The position numbers were made by a program, and so were the translations under genes. Source: Terriglobia bacterium (GTDB lineage Bacteria; Acidobacteriota; Terriglobia; Terriglobales; Acidobacteriaceae). From it: a stretch of 40,892 bases of DNA. Shown here in pieces: positions 24,415-31,504 of this stretch; positions within the stretch are counted from its first letter, which is position 1, and each line of letters begins with the position of its first letter. The stretch is from the NCBI GenBank assembly GCA_020073105.1, contig JAIQFW010000008.1, forward strand, positions 1 through 40,892, written 5' to 3'. The notes under the pieces are model-generated. The model ran no database searches, was not told where the DNA came from, and saw only the letters and a list, made by a program, of their open reading frames with translations.

Positions 24415-25500
24415 CTACTTTGCCAAATGTCCATAGACGCTCATCCCTGCCACATAAGCCAGAGCAAAGATTGCCAGTCCGGTAATCCACCGCTTGGTGC
24501 GTGACGGGTCCTCGCTCTCGAAGAACGGCAACAGCAGCCACACCAAACCGATCACGCCGAAGGTCAGCACACCCAGAACCTCTCCGTCGATGAACCACAC
24601 CTTGGAAGGGATCATCTTCAGGGTTTGGAACATGAACAGGAAGTACCACTCCGGCTTAATGCCGGCCGGTGCCGGCACGAAAGGATCGGCCTTGACTCCC
24701 AGATTCCAGGGGAAGATCGCGGCTAGTGCCCCCAGGACACCCAGTGCCACGTACCAGGCCATCAGTTCTCGCAGCATGAAGTTGGGAAAGAATTTCATTT
24801 CCCGCTTCATCGCCGGATTCGCGTTCCACTCCACTTCCAGCTTGGGAGGCACGCTGATGCCGAGGCGCTGCACCAGCAACACGTGCAGGAGGATCAGCAA
24901 GGTCGCCAGTCCTGGTAGGACCGCAACATGAAATCCGAAGAACCGGGTCAAGGTAGCGCCCGTTACTTCTTCTCCACCGCGGAGGAAGATCATAAGCGGC
25001 TTGCCGATGACCGGCACCTGGCCGGCGATGTCGGTGCCAACCTTGGTGGCGAAGAAGGCCAGAGTGTTCCAGGGCAGCAAGTAGCCGCTGAAGCCGAACC
25101 CCATGACCAGAAACAACAGAATCACTCCGCTGACACAGGTGAGTTCCCGCGGCTTGCGGTAGGCCTTGAGGAACAGCACGCTGAACATGTGGGCGAAGGC
25201 AGTGAACACCATCAGGTTGGCAGACCAGGCATGCACCGAGCGGATCAGCCAGCCAAACTGTACCTGGGTCATGATGTACTGCACGCTCTCGAAGGCTTCA
25301 TTGGCTCCGGGCCGGTAGTACAGAAGCAACAGAATTCCGGTGAGTACCTGAATGACGAAGAGGAACAGGGTGATGCCCCCGAGAAAGTACCAGTAAGAAA
25401 GGCCATGCAAGGGGACGGCCTTCTTGCGCAACGGCTCGATCAGGTCGTCCCACTCCAACCGATCATTCAGCCAGTCTCGCAAGCTATGCCATGCACTCAA
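24415..25500 (-). CDS. qcrB: cytochrome b of a Rieske/cytochrome b complex (b6-type, single chain)
   Basis: This 361-residue protein has about eight transmembrane helices. The b-heme ligands are His90/His104 and His191/His206. The 15-residue step in the second pair is the cytochrome b6 spacing, not that of mitochondrial cytochrome b. The quinol-oxidation motif PEWY is at 283-286 (KPEWYFLF). Both the b6 half and the subunit-IV-like half are in one chain. It accepts electrons from (mena)quinol together with the Rieske protein. The gap to the Rieske stop is two bases, so both are one transcript. The small size and b6 spacing agree with menaquinol-type complexes. Confidence 0.93.
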   Translation of the reverse strand: MSAWHSLRDWLNDRLEWDDLIEPLRKKAVPLHGLSYWYFLGGITLFLFVIQVLTGILLLLYYRPGANEAFESVQYIMTQVQFGWLIRSVHAWSANLMVFTAFAHMFSVLFLKAYRKPRELTCVSGVILLFLVMGFGFSGYLLPWNTLAFFATKVGTDIAGQVPVIGKPLMIFLRGGEEVTGATLTRFFGFHVAVLPGLATLLILLHVLLVQRLGISVPPKLEVEWNANPAMKREMKFFPNFMLRELMAWYVALGVLGALAAIFPWNLGVKADPFVPAPAGIKPEWYFLFMFQTLKMIPSKVWFIDGEVLGVLTFGVIGLVWLLLPFFESEDPSRTKRWITGLAIFALAYVAGMSVYGHLAK

Positions 25501-25502
25501 TG

Positions 25503-25988
25503 TCAGGCCTCCCGGCGGCGCCGCACATAAATTTCCTCACCGCGTACCTGTACCTCAAAGCTTTCCAAGGGGCGGGGCGGTGGTCCCGAAACGTTGCGGC
25601 CATTCAGGTCGTACATGCCGTTGTGACAGGCACACCAGACTTCGTGCAAGTCGTCGCGGTACTGCACGGTGCAGGAAAGGTGGGTGCAGGTGGCGGACAT
25701 CGCACGGTACTCTCCGCTGGCCGTGCGGATCAGCAATCCTGGGTGCTGTCCGAAGCGGAAGATTTTGCCGCTGTTAGGCTTCAACTCGCCCACCCGCCCC
25801 GCCACCACGGAATCACCACCCAAGTCGGATTCCTGGGGAGGGACCAGGTAGCGCAAAACGGGATAGAAGAAGGCGACGGCTGTGGCCAGGAACCCACTGC
25901 CCAGCAGCGCTTCGACCACACGTCGACGGGGAACCGGTGTGGAGAACTGATTTCCTGCGCCAGCCGTCCCCGGATCCTTGCCTGCCAT
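25503..25988 (-). CDS. qcrA: Rieske iron-sulfur protein
   Basis: The 161-residue product has a twin-Arg-like basic start ([14 protein letters not shown]), a transmembrane helix (about 27-48) and a C-terminal Rieske domain. The first box is CTHLSC (101-106) and the second CACHNGMYD (119-127). Ligands of the [2Fe-2S] cluster are Cys101, His103, Cys119 and His122, with a predicted disulfide between Cys106 and Cys121. A Pro-loop (GPPPRPL) follows. It transfers electrons from quinol to the downstream cytochrome. Start with AAGG upstream. It is divergent from the radical SAM gene across a 295-base gap. Confidence 0.93.
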   Translation of the reverse strand: MAGKDPGTAGAGNQFSTPVPRRRVVEALLGSGFLATAVAFFYPVLRYLVPPQESDLGGDSVVAGRVGELKPNSGKIFRFGQHPGLLIRTASGEYRAMSATCTHLSCTVQYRDDLHEVWCACHNGMYDLNGRNVSGPPPRPLESFEVQVRGEEIYVRRRREA

Positions 25989-26145
25989 GATTTGCCTTTA
26001 TGAAGGAATGCCTTTTGGCCTCGCCACTCTTATGGCACGTCGCGAGCCAGCCACAAATCACAAGTTCGTGGCCATCATAGAACGACTCACGTCCGATTGA
26101 AAACAAAAAGTCGGGTTCAAGGGTCGCATTTTCAGCAGCTTAAGT

Positions 26146-26163
26146 TAGTGATCAAAATCACAG
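26146..26163. promoter_or_regulatory. Crp-type operator (site A) before the radical SAM gene
   Basis: TAGTGA-TCAAAA-TCACAG keeps the GTGA-N6-TCAC core. Its centre is 22 bp from site B, the same spacing as sites 1 and 2 at the crp gene. Confidence 0.6.
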
Positions 26164-26167
26164 CTGC

Positions 26168-26185
26168 ACGTGACAATAGTCACGG
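26168..26185. promoter_or_regulatory. Crp-type operator (site B) before the radical SAM gene
   Basis: ACGTGA-CAATAG-TCACGG keeps the GTGA-N6-TCAC core and lies about 107 bases before the ATG at 26284. The region is shared with the divergent Rieske gene, which may also be controlled. Confidence 0.6.
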
Positions 26186-26283
26186 CTGGGATGTTCGTGC
26201 CTTCTCTATCGTTAGGTCCAGGGGTGAAAAGCAGTTTCCCCAGGTTCGACCAGCACCAGGTTCAGCAGGGAAGGAGACCGCCG

Positions 26284-27543
26284 ATGGCTTCGGGCAATGG
26301 CAACGGACCCGCACAGGGTGAGAACAAGCCGCGCTTGATCTTCTGGGAAGTCACTAAGGGTTGCAATCTCCGTTGCATTCACTGCCGGGCCAGCGCGACC
26401 GAACTGAGCGCTCCCAGCGACCTCTCGACTCACACCGCCCTGGGAATCATCGATCAAATTGCTGAGGCGGCCAACCCCATCCTGGTGTTGAGTGGAGGAG
26501 AGCCGCTGTACCGCTCCGATATTTTTCAACTGGCACGCTATGCCACCGATAAGGGACTGCGCGTCGCCTTGGCTACGAACGGGACGCTGGTCACCAAAGA
26601 AGTGGCGCGCATGATTGTCGACGCCGGCGTGAAGCGGGTCTCGATCAGCTTGGATGGAGCTGATCCCACGACTCACGACACCTTCCGCGGTATTCCGGGC
26701 GCATTCGAGGCGGCGGTGCAGGGTTTACGGAACCTCAAGAGGCTCGGCATGTCGGTGCAGATCAACATGACCATTGCCCGCCACAACGCCAAGCAACTTC
26801 CCGAGGTTTTGCGATTGGCGAAGTCACTGGGCGCGGATGCGCTACACACCTTCCTGCTGGTGCCGGTGGGCTGCGGTGTGGACATCGCCGCTGACCAGAT
26901 GGTGCCCCCGGAAGAGTACGAGAAGATGCTGAACTGGTTCTACGACGAGTCACTCAAGGGTGGTATCGAACTGAAGGCCACCTGTGCCCCGCACTACTTC
27001 CGAGTGGTACGGCAACGGCGCGCTGCCGAGCGTCGGTCAGCAGAAGCGGCGGCGAGGGCAGCAGCGGCGAGCACGCCGGATCCCTCTGCCATTGGTCCGA
27101 CGGACACCTTGATGCCCGGAGGCACGGGCATTTCGCTGCGGCCGCAGGCCCATCCTGCCGGCAATCACACGGGCCATCCTAGCGGACATCCCTCTGACAT
27201 GAATGCCATGACCAAGGGGTGCCTGGCCGGTACGGGCGTGTGCTTTGTCTCGCACGAAGGCGAGGTTTTCCCCTGCGGATACCTGCCAGTGATCGCCGGT
27301 GATCTGCGGAAGCAGAAGTTCATCGACGTCTGGCAAGACGCTGAAGTGTTCAACGCGCTGCGCGACACCGGCAATCTGAAAGGGAAGTGCGGCTGCTGCG
27401 AGTTCCGCAACGTATGTATGGGCTGCCGCGCTCGCGCCTTTGCCGCTACCGGCGACTATCTGGACGAAGAGCCGTTCTGCGTCTACCAGCCCAAGATGAG
27501 CAAACCGGAGAAGAAGCGAGAGGCTCCGGTTGGCGTGCGCTAG
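26284..27543 (+). CDS. radical SAM/SPASM protein, AhbD/NirJ-like
   Basis: The 419-residue product has the radical SAM cluster motif C-x3-C-x2-C at Cys27, 31 and 34 (TKGCNLRCIHCRA), the SAM-binding LSGGEPL and a C-terminal SPASM-type Cys region (CFVSHEGEVFPCGY, then CGCCEFRNVCMGCRARAF and FCVY). The layout resembles AhbD and NirJ, which modify heme or heme d1 precursors. A tetrapyrrole role suits a heme-rich region but is inferred. Between the domains is an unusual insert (about 250-300), Ala/Arg-rich then His/Gly/Pro-rich (HPAGNHTGHPSGHPS). The start at 26284 has AAGGAGA upstream and excludes an in-frame extension through the two Crp-type sites. Confidence 0.82.
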   Translation: MASGNGNGPAQGENKPRLIFWEVTKGCNLRCIHCRASATELSAPSDLSTHTALGIIDQIAEAANPILVLSGGEPLYRSDIFQLARYATDKGLRVALATNGTLVTKEVARMIVDAGVKRVSISLDGADPTTHDTFRGIPGAFEAAVQGLRNLKRLGMSVQINMTIARHNAKQLPEVLRLAKSLGADALHTFLLVPVGCGVDIAADQMVPPEEYEKMLNWFYDESLKGGIELKATCAPHYFRVVRQRRAAERRSAEAAARAAAASTPDPSAIGPTDTLMPGGTGISLRPQAHPAGNHTGHPSGHPSDMNAMTKGCLAGTGVCFVSHEGEVFPCGYLPVIAGDLRKQKFIDVWQDAEVFNALRDTGNLKGKCGCCEFRNVCMGCRARAFAATGDYLDEEPFCVYQPKMSKPEKKREAPVGVR

Positions 27544-27571
27544 CAGAGTTGGCCTTCGCTACAATGCCAGT

Positions 27572-28282
27572 ATGTCGGAGGCCAAGGCAAAGCCCAGTCC
27601 AGCAGCTACTCTCTCCAGGGTTGCGATTTTCTCCGGGCTCGCTGAGAGCGAATTGAGTTTCCTCGCGCAGCGGACCGTGCCGCGTCACTACAGCCCCGGG
27701 GAGCTGGTTTTCAGCGAGGGAGAACCGTGTACCGGGTTGTACGTCGTCGAGTCTGGGCATATTCGCATTTTCAAAAGCTCGGCCAATGGCCGCGAACAGG
27801 TGTTGAGTATCGACGGTCCGGGCAGTTCCGTGGCTGAGCTGCCGGTCTTCGACGGTGGCAACTACCCCGCATCGGTTTCAGCGGTCGATGAGGCCACCCT
27901 TCTCTTCGTCAGCAAGCAAGATTTCCAGTCGTTGTGCTTGGCGCATCCCCAGGTAGCCTTGAAGGTGCTGCGCGTGGTTGGGGCACGGCTGCGGCGCCTG
28001 GTGGGGATCATTGAAGAACTTTCCTTTACCACGGTGCGCCACCGCCTGGCGGCATTCCTGTTGCGCTCGGCGCAACGCGAGGGAAAACACACGGCGAACG
28101 GCCTTGAGCTGACGCTGCCGGTAAGCAACCAGGAACTGGCGTCACAGATTGGCACAGTGCGCGAGCTGGTTTCGCGAAATCTCAGCCGGTTGCAGGCAGA
28201 AGGCCTCATTCACATGGACGGCCGCAACATCGTGATCCCGAATCCGAAAGCCCTCGAAGCTGAACTGAAAGATGCCGAATAG
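27572..28282 (+). CDS. Crp/Fnr family transcription regulator (third)
   Basis: This 236-residue regulator has a cNMP-binding-type barrel (about 15-125), a dimer helix and a winged HTH (about 155-225). The recognition helix is GTVRELVSRNL with Arg197, Glu198 and Arg202 in the CRP specificity positions, so it could bind the same type of palindrome as the first regulator. It lacks the N-terminal Cys cluster. It resembles regulators of nitrosative or anaerobic stress and is followed at once by an RIC (ScdA/YtfE) remnant, a pairing common in NO-response loci. No clear ribosome-binding site precedes the ATG at 27572; TACAAT at 27562-27567 would give a very short leader. Confidence 0.85.
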   Translation: MSEAKAKPSPAATLSRVAIFSGLAESELSFLAQRTVPRHYSPGELVFSEGEPCTGLYVVESGHIRIFKSSANGREQVLSIDGPGSSVAELPVFDGGNYPASVSAVDEATLLFVSKQDFQSLCLAHPQVALKVLRVVGARLRRLVGIIEELSFTTVRHRLAAFLLRSAQREGKHTANGLELTLPVSNQELASQIGTVRELVSRNLSRLQAEGLIHMDGRNIVIPNPKALEAELKDAE

Positions 28283-28305
28283 CCACTACTAGCCTTTCCC
28301 CTAGG

Positions 28306-28491
28306 TTGGGCACTTTCCAAGCCAGCGGGAACTTTGCAATCCCGGCAGATGCCTGCATCAGCTATCAAACCCTCTATCAGGCGCTGCAGGCGTTTGAGGC
28401 CGATCTCCACCAGCACATCCACCTGGAGAACAACATCTTGTTCCCACGGGCGGCGGAGATGGAAGAGAGCACGGTCGCGGCCGCGCGTTGA
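28306..28491 (+). pseudogene. remnant of an RIC/ScdA/YtfE di-iron iron-sulfur-cluster repair protein
   Basis: The frame encodes about 60 residues whose core (ACISYQTLYQALQAFEADLH, then QHIHLENNILFPRA) is the C-terminal end of the RIC family, including the HxHLEN-type di-iron ligand segment. The normal protein has about 220-240 residues. The N-terminal ScdA_N and most of the hemerythrin-like bundle are missing, and the only in-frame start is a TTG at 28306 without an RBS. I read it as a deletion remnant of a nitric-oxide-damage repair gene once coupled to the preceding crp. Confidence 0.75.
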
Positions 28492-28520
28492 ACATTATTC
28501 CACGTTGTTCACAATCATTA

Positions 28521-28815
28521 CTAGATGAAAATGTCGTCTTGGAATATCGTGCCAAATCCGGCACAGTTTCCATCCGAGCTGCCCAACAACAGGTTCTTTG
28601 GATTTAGCGGATCCGCAGCAATGGGCGCATCGGCCACCTCATACCCACCGCAGGTAACCTGGGTCGGCGGTAGAAGGCATGGAGCTGGGGAAACACGTCA
28701 GTACGTCAGGAGCGGAAACAGGCTGTTGCCCGCTAGCGGGTCCGCCCAGAAGAGCAACTATAGCAACGAGAACTCCGACGCGAATGCTCAGGGAGAAGAG
28801 AAATCGATGCAACAC
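28521..28815 (-). pseudogene. frameshifted remnant of a secreted protein (BNR/propeller-like)
   Basis: On the minus strand a GTG at 28815 opens a frame with a convincing signal peptide (HRFLFSLSIRVGVLVAIVAL, then LGGPASGQQ). It continues PVSAPDVLTCFPSS and stops. A second frame takes over with VTCGGYEVADAPIAADPLNP and KNLLLGSSDGNCAGFGTIFQ before a TAG at 28521. That last stretch looks like the start of BNR/sialidase-like propeller proteins ('APIAADPxNPxxLL'). A one-base frameshift and an early stop leave about 95 codons. It lies just downstream of the M16 peptidase gene. Identity of the parent protein is tentative. Confidence 0.55.
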
Positions 28816-28850
28816 GGCGGAAGAGAACGCCTGGAGTCACCAAGGCCTCG

Positions 28851-30128
28851 TCAGCAGGCCAGCTGTTCGCGGGTGAGCTTCAGCCCGTTCAGGTTGCCAA
28901 GCACGGTCACCGCAATCGATTCGGTGTGGAAGAATTCGTTGGCCAGCTGTTGCAGTTCGTCCGCGGTGACGCTTTCGATTTTCTCCAGCAGCTCATCCAT
29001 GGTATAGAAGCGGTCGAAATACATTTCCTGCCGTGCCAGGTTCGACATGCGCGCGGTCGAAGACTCCAGCGATAGCATCAGGCTACCCTTCAACTGGTCC
29101 TTGGAGCGGCGGAGTTCCTCATCGGGCACCCGCTCGGACTTGAGTTTTGCGAATTCGGAGACGATGCACTGCACCACCTTACTTGCCGATTCGCGGGAAG
29201 TTCCGGCATAGACCGACAAACAGCCGGTGTCGCGGTAGGGATTCAGATCGCTGTATATCGCATAAGCCAAGCCCTGGCGTTCGCGGATGTTCTGGAACAG
29301 GCGCGAGCTCATTCCCCCGCCCAGCAAAGTGTTCAGAATGTACGACGCGTGGCGTCTTTCGTGAGCAATCGGATGCGACGGAACGCCCACGCAGATCTGG
29401 ACTTGTTCGAGGGCTTTCTTGTTGCGCATGATAATGCGCGGCACGATCTTGGGCTGCGGGCTATGAAAGCCGTTCTTGACCGGCTTCATGCGCTGGAAGT
29501 GCTTCGCCACCAGATCCACGAACGGCTCATGCTTCAGATTGCCGGCGGCGCAGATGATCAGGTTGCCCGGTGAGAAGCGCTGGCCGTAGAACCCCAACAC
29601 CGGGTCCCGCTCGAACTTCTTGACCGTCTCTTTGGTCCCCAAGATCGGTTTGCCCAGCGGGTGGTCCTTCCAGAAGTTCTGGGTGAAGATCTCGTGAACG
29701 AGGTAGTCGGGGCTGTCCTCGTCCATCTTGATTTCTTCCAGGATGACGCCGCGTTCCCGGCCAATGTCCTGGGTATCAAACACCGGGTGCAGCACCAGGT
29801 CGCTGAGCACGTCCATAGCGACGGGCAGATGCTCATCGAGCACTTTCACGTTGAAGCAGACGCACTCCTTGGCAGTGAACGCGTCCATGTTTCCGCCGAT
29901 GGAGTCGACTTGGCGGGCGATGTCTTCCGCCGAGCGGTGCTTGGTCCCTTTGAAGACCATATGCTCAATGAAGTGGGAGATACCATTCCACTGTGGGTCC
30001 TCATCTCGCGATCCGGTCTTGACCCAGATCCCGATAGAGACTGAACGAATGTGCTGCATCGGTTCGGTGAGCACAGTCAGCCCGTTGGGGAGAACTTCGC
30101 GATGGATGTTGCGCGTCTCTTCTACCAT
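28851..30128 (-). CDS. M16 family zinc metallopeptidase (pitrilysin-like)
   Basis: The 425-residue protein has the inverted zinc motif HFIEH (His52, Glu55, His56) and the third ligand Glu131/132 in RGVILEEIKMDEDSPDYLVH. The C-terminal M16 domain has LLGGGMSSRLFQNIRERQGL. Size and layout match the bacterial processing-peptidase-like M16B enzymes that act as homodimers. No signal peptide is seen, so it is likely cytoplasmic. Substrates of these enzymes are mostly unknown. It stands alone, divergent from rlmN. Confidence 0.92.
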   Translation of the reverse strand: MVEETRNIHREVLPNGLTVLTEPMQHIRSVSIGIWVKTGSRDEDPQWNGISHFIEHMVFKGTKHRSAEDIARQVDSIGGNMDAFTAKECVCFNVKVLDEHLPVAMDVLSDLVLHPVFDTQDIGRERGVILEEIKMDEDSPDYLVHEIFTQNFWKDHPLGKPILGTKETVKKFERDPVLGFYGQRFSPGNLIICAAGNLKHEPFVDLVAKHFQRMKPVKNGFHSPQPKIVPRIIMRNKKALEQVQICVGVPSHPIAHERRHASYILNTLLGGGMSSRLFQNIRERQGLAYAIYSDLNPYRDTGCLSVYAGTSRESASKVVQCIVSEFAKLKSERVPDEELRRSKDQLKGSLMLSLESSTARMSNLARQEMYFDRFYTMDELLEKIESVTADELQQLANEFFHTESIAVTVLGNLNGLKLTREQLAC

Positions 30129-30331
30129 GGCCCCTAGCTCCCAACAGGCTCAAACACCGATGTTACAAACGCGGCGGCTTCAACTATTCTTACACACCGA
30201 ACGTGGCTCCGGTGAAAGATAGTTACTCGTGTAGAATCATATACTTACCATCGAACTGTCGGGTTCCGCGCGTCGAGTTGGGGTTTCGTGCCCAAATCTC
30301 CTCTACAATCGGGGGAATACTTCTTAGATGC

Positions 30332-31504
30332 ATGACGGACACGAATCAGAGCACGCTGTTAGGCCTTACACTTCAAGAACTTACACGCATTGCGGAGGAG
30401 TCTGGCCAGCCCTCCTATCGGGGGCGCCAGCTATTTGAGGCCATCTACGGGCAGAGGATCTCGGCAGTAGAAGGGATCTCCACCCTTCCGCAGGAATTTC
30501 GCAACGAGTTAGTGCAGAGTGGATTTCGCCTGGGGCTTCCAAGAATCGCAAACCAGTTCGTCTCGTCGGATGGCACGGTGCGCTACCTGGTGGAATTCAC
30601 CGACGGCCAGAGCGTAGAAACGGTCTGGATGCCGGAGGGAGACGGTGGGGAAGCGGGGGATGGGAGCGAAGCCGGCAGTGAAGGAGAGAAATTCGGACGG
30701 CCATGGCAGCGTGCCACAGTCTGTGTTTCCAGCCAGGTTGGTTGCGCGGTGGACTGCCAGTTCTGCCTCACCGCTTTGCTCGGAGTAAAGCGCAACCTTG
30801 CGGCAGGAGAGATCATCGGTCAGATCTGCGCGGTGCTGAATGATCAAGGGGTATCTCCCCCGCAAGATCGGGTGAACATTGTGTTCATGGGGATGGGGGA
30901 GCCTTTCCTGAACTACGAAAACTTCATCAAAGCAGTCCGCTTGCTGGTCGAGGGTGTGGGCATTCCCGAATCCCGCATGACGGTTTCCACCGCCGGCATC
31001 GTACCTCGCATCCACGATCTGGGGGCAGAGCCCGTGCGGCCCAAACTGGCGATCTCACTGAATGCTTCCAACGACGAATCGCGGAGCCGGTTGATGCCGA
31101 TTAATCGCAAATGGAATCTTGAGAAGGTGATTGCCGCCGCTCGTGACTTTCCCCTGCGAACCCGGGAAAAACTGACGTTTGAATACGTCCTGCTGGACGG
31201 AGTGAACGATGCACCGCAGAACGCGCGTGAACTGGCGGAGCTTATCCGTGGACTGCGAGCCAAAGTGAACTTGATCGCGCTCAATCCCGGGCCTGGGATT
31301 GCGTTTCAAACCCCGGCGGCAGAACGAGTGTTACGGTTCCAGGAGATACTGACGGCCGCTGGTGTGCCGGCGTTCATCCGCCGTCCGCGTGGGCGCGACA
31401 TTTACGCCGCCTGCGGGCAGTTGAAGCGTACGGTGGAACTGACTTCCGGCTACGGACGAGAGGCAGCGCCGGCTGGGGAATCTGACCGGAACGCGAACAG
31501 CTGA
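30332..31504 (+). CDS. rlmN: 23S rRNA (A2503-C2) / tRNA (A37-C2) methyltransferase
   Basis: This 390-residue radical SAM enzyme has the cluster motif C-x3-C-x2-C at Cys138, 142 and 145 (GCAVDCQFCLTA), the two catalytic Cys at 131 and 361 (YAACGQL) with the same spacing from the cluster as in E. coli, and MGMGEPFLNYENF. It adds a methyl group to C2 of adenosine in 23S rRNA and some tRNAs. A Gly/Glu/Ser-rich insert of about 20 residues (GDGGEAGDGSEAGSEGEKF) precedes the cluster. The ATG at 30332 gives the normal N-terminus. Its 3' end overlaps the convergent histidine kinase gene by 55 bases. Confidence 0.93.
   Translation: MTDTNQSTLLGLTLQELTRIAEESGQPSYRGRQLFEAIYGQRISAVEGISTLPQEFRNELVQSGFRLGLPRIANQFVSSDGTVRYLVEFTDGQSVETVWMPEGDGGEAGDGSEAGSEGEKFGRPWQRATVCVSSQVGCAVDCQFCLTALLGVKRNLAAGEIIGQICAVLNDQGVSPPQDRVNIVFMGMGEPFLNYENFIKAVRLLVEGVGIPESRMTVSTAGIVPRIHDLGAEPVRPKLAISLNASNDESRSRLMPINRKWNLEKVIAAARDFPLRTREKLTFEYVLLDGVNDAPQNARELAELIRGLRAKVNLIALNPGPGIAFQTPAAERVLRFQEILTAAGVPAFIRRPRGRDIYAACGQLKRTVELTSGYGREAAPAGESDRNANS

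Noticed and set aside
24318-24434. N-terminal extension of the 9-heme cytochrome
   Set aside because: The added residues are a translation of the palindromic repeat, and the signal peptide starts at 24317.
26170-26283. N-terminal extension of the radical SAM protein
   Set aside because: It would translate through the Crp-type site B; the ATG at 26284 has a strong AAGGAGA and the conserved region follows.
28525-29007. A plus-strand 160-codon frame
   Set aside because: Its second half is antisense to the M16 peptidase and its first half is antisense to the minus-strand secreted-protein remnant, which has recognisable features.
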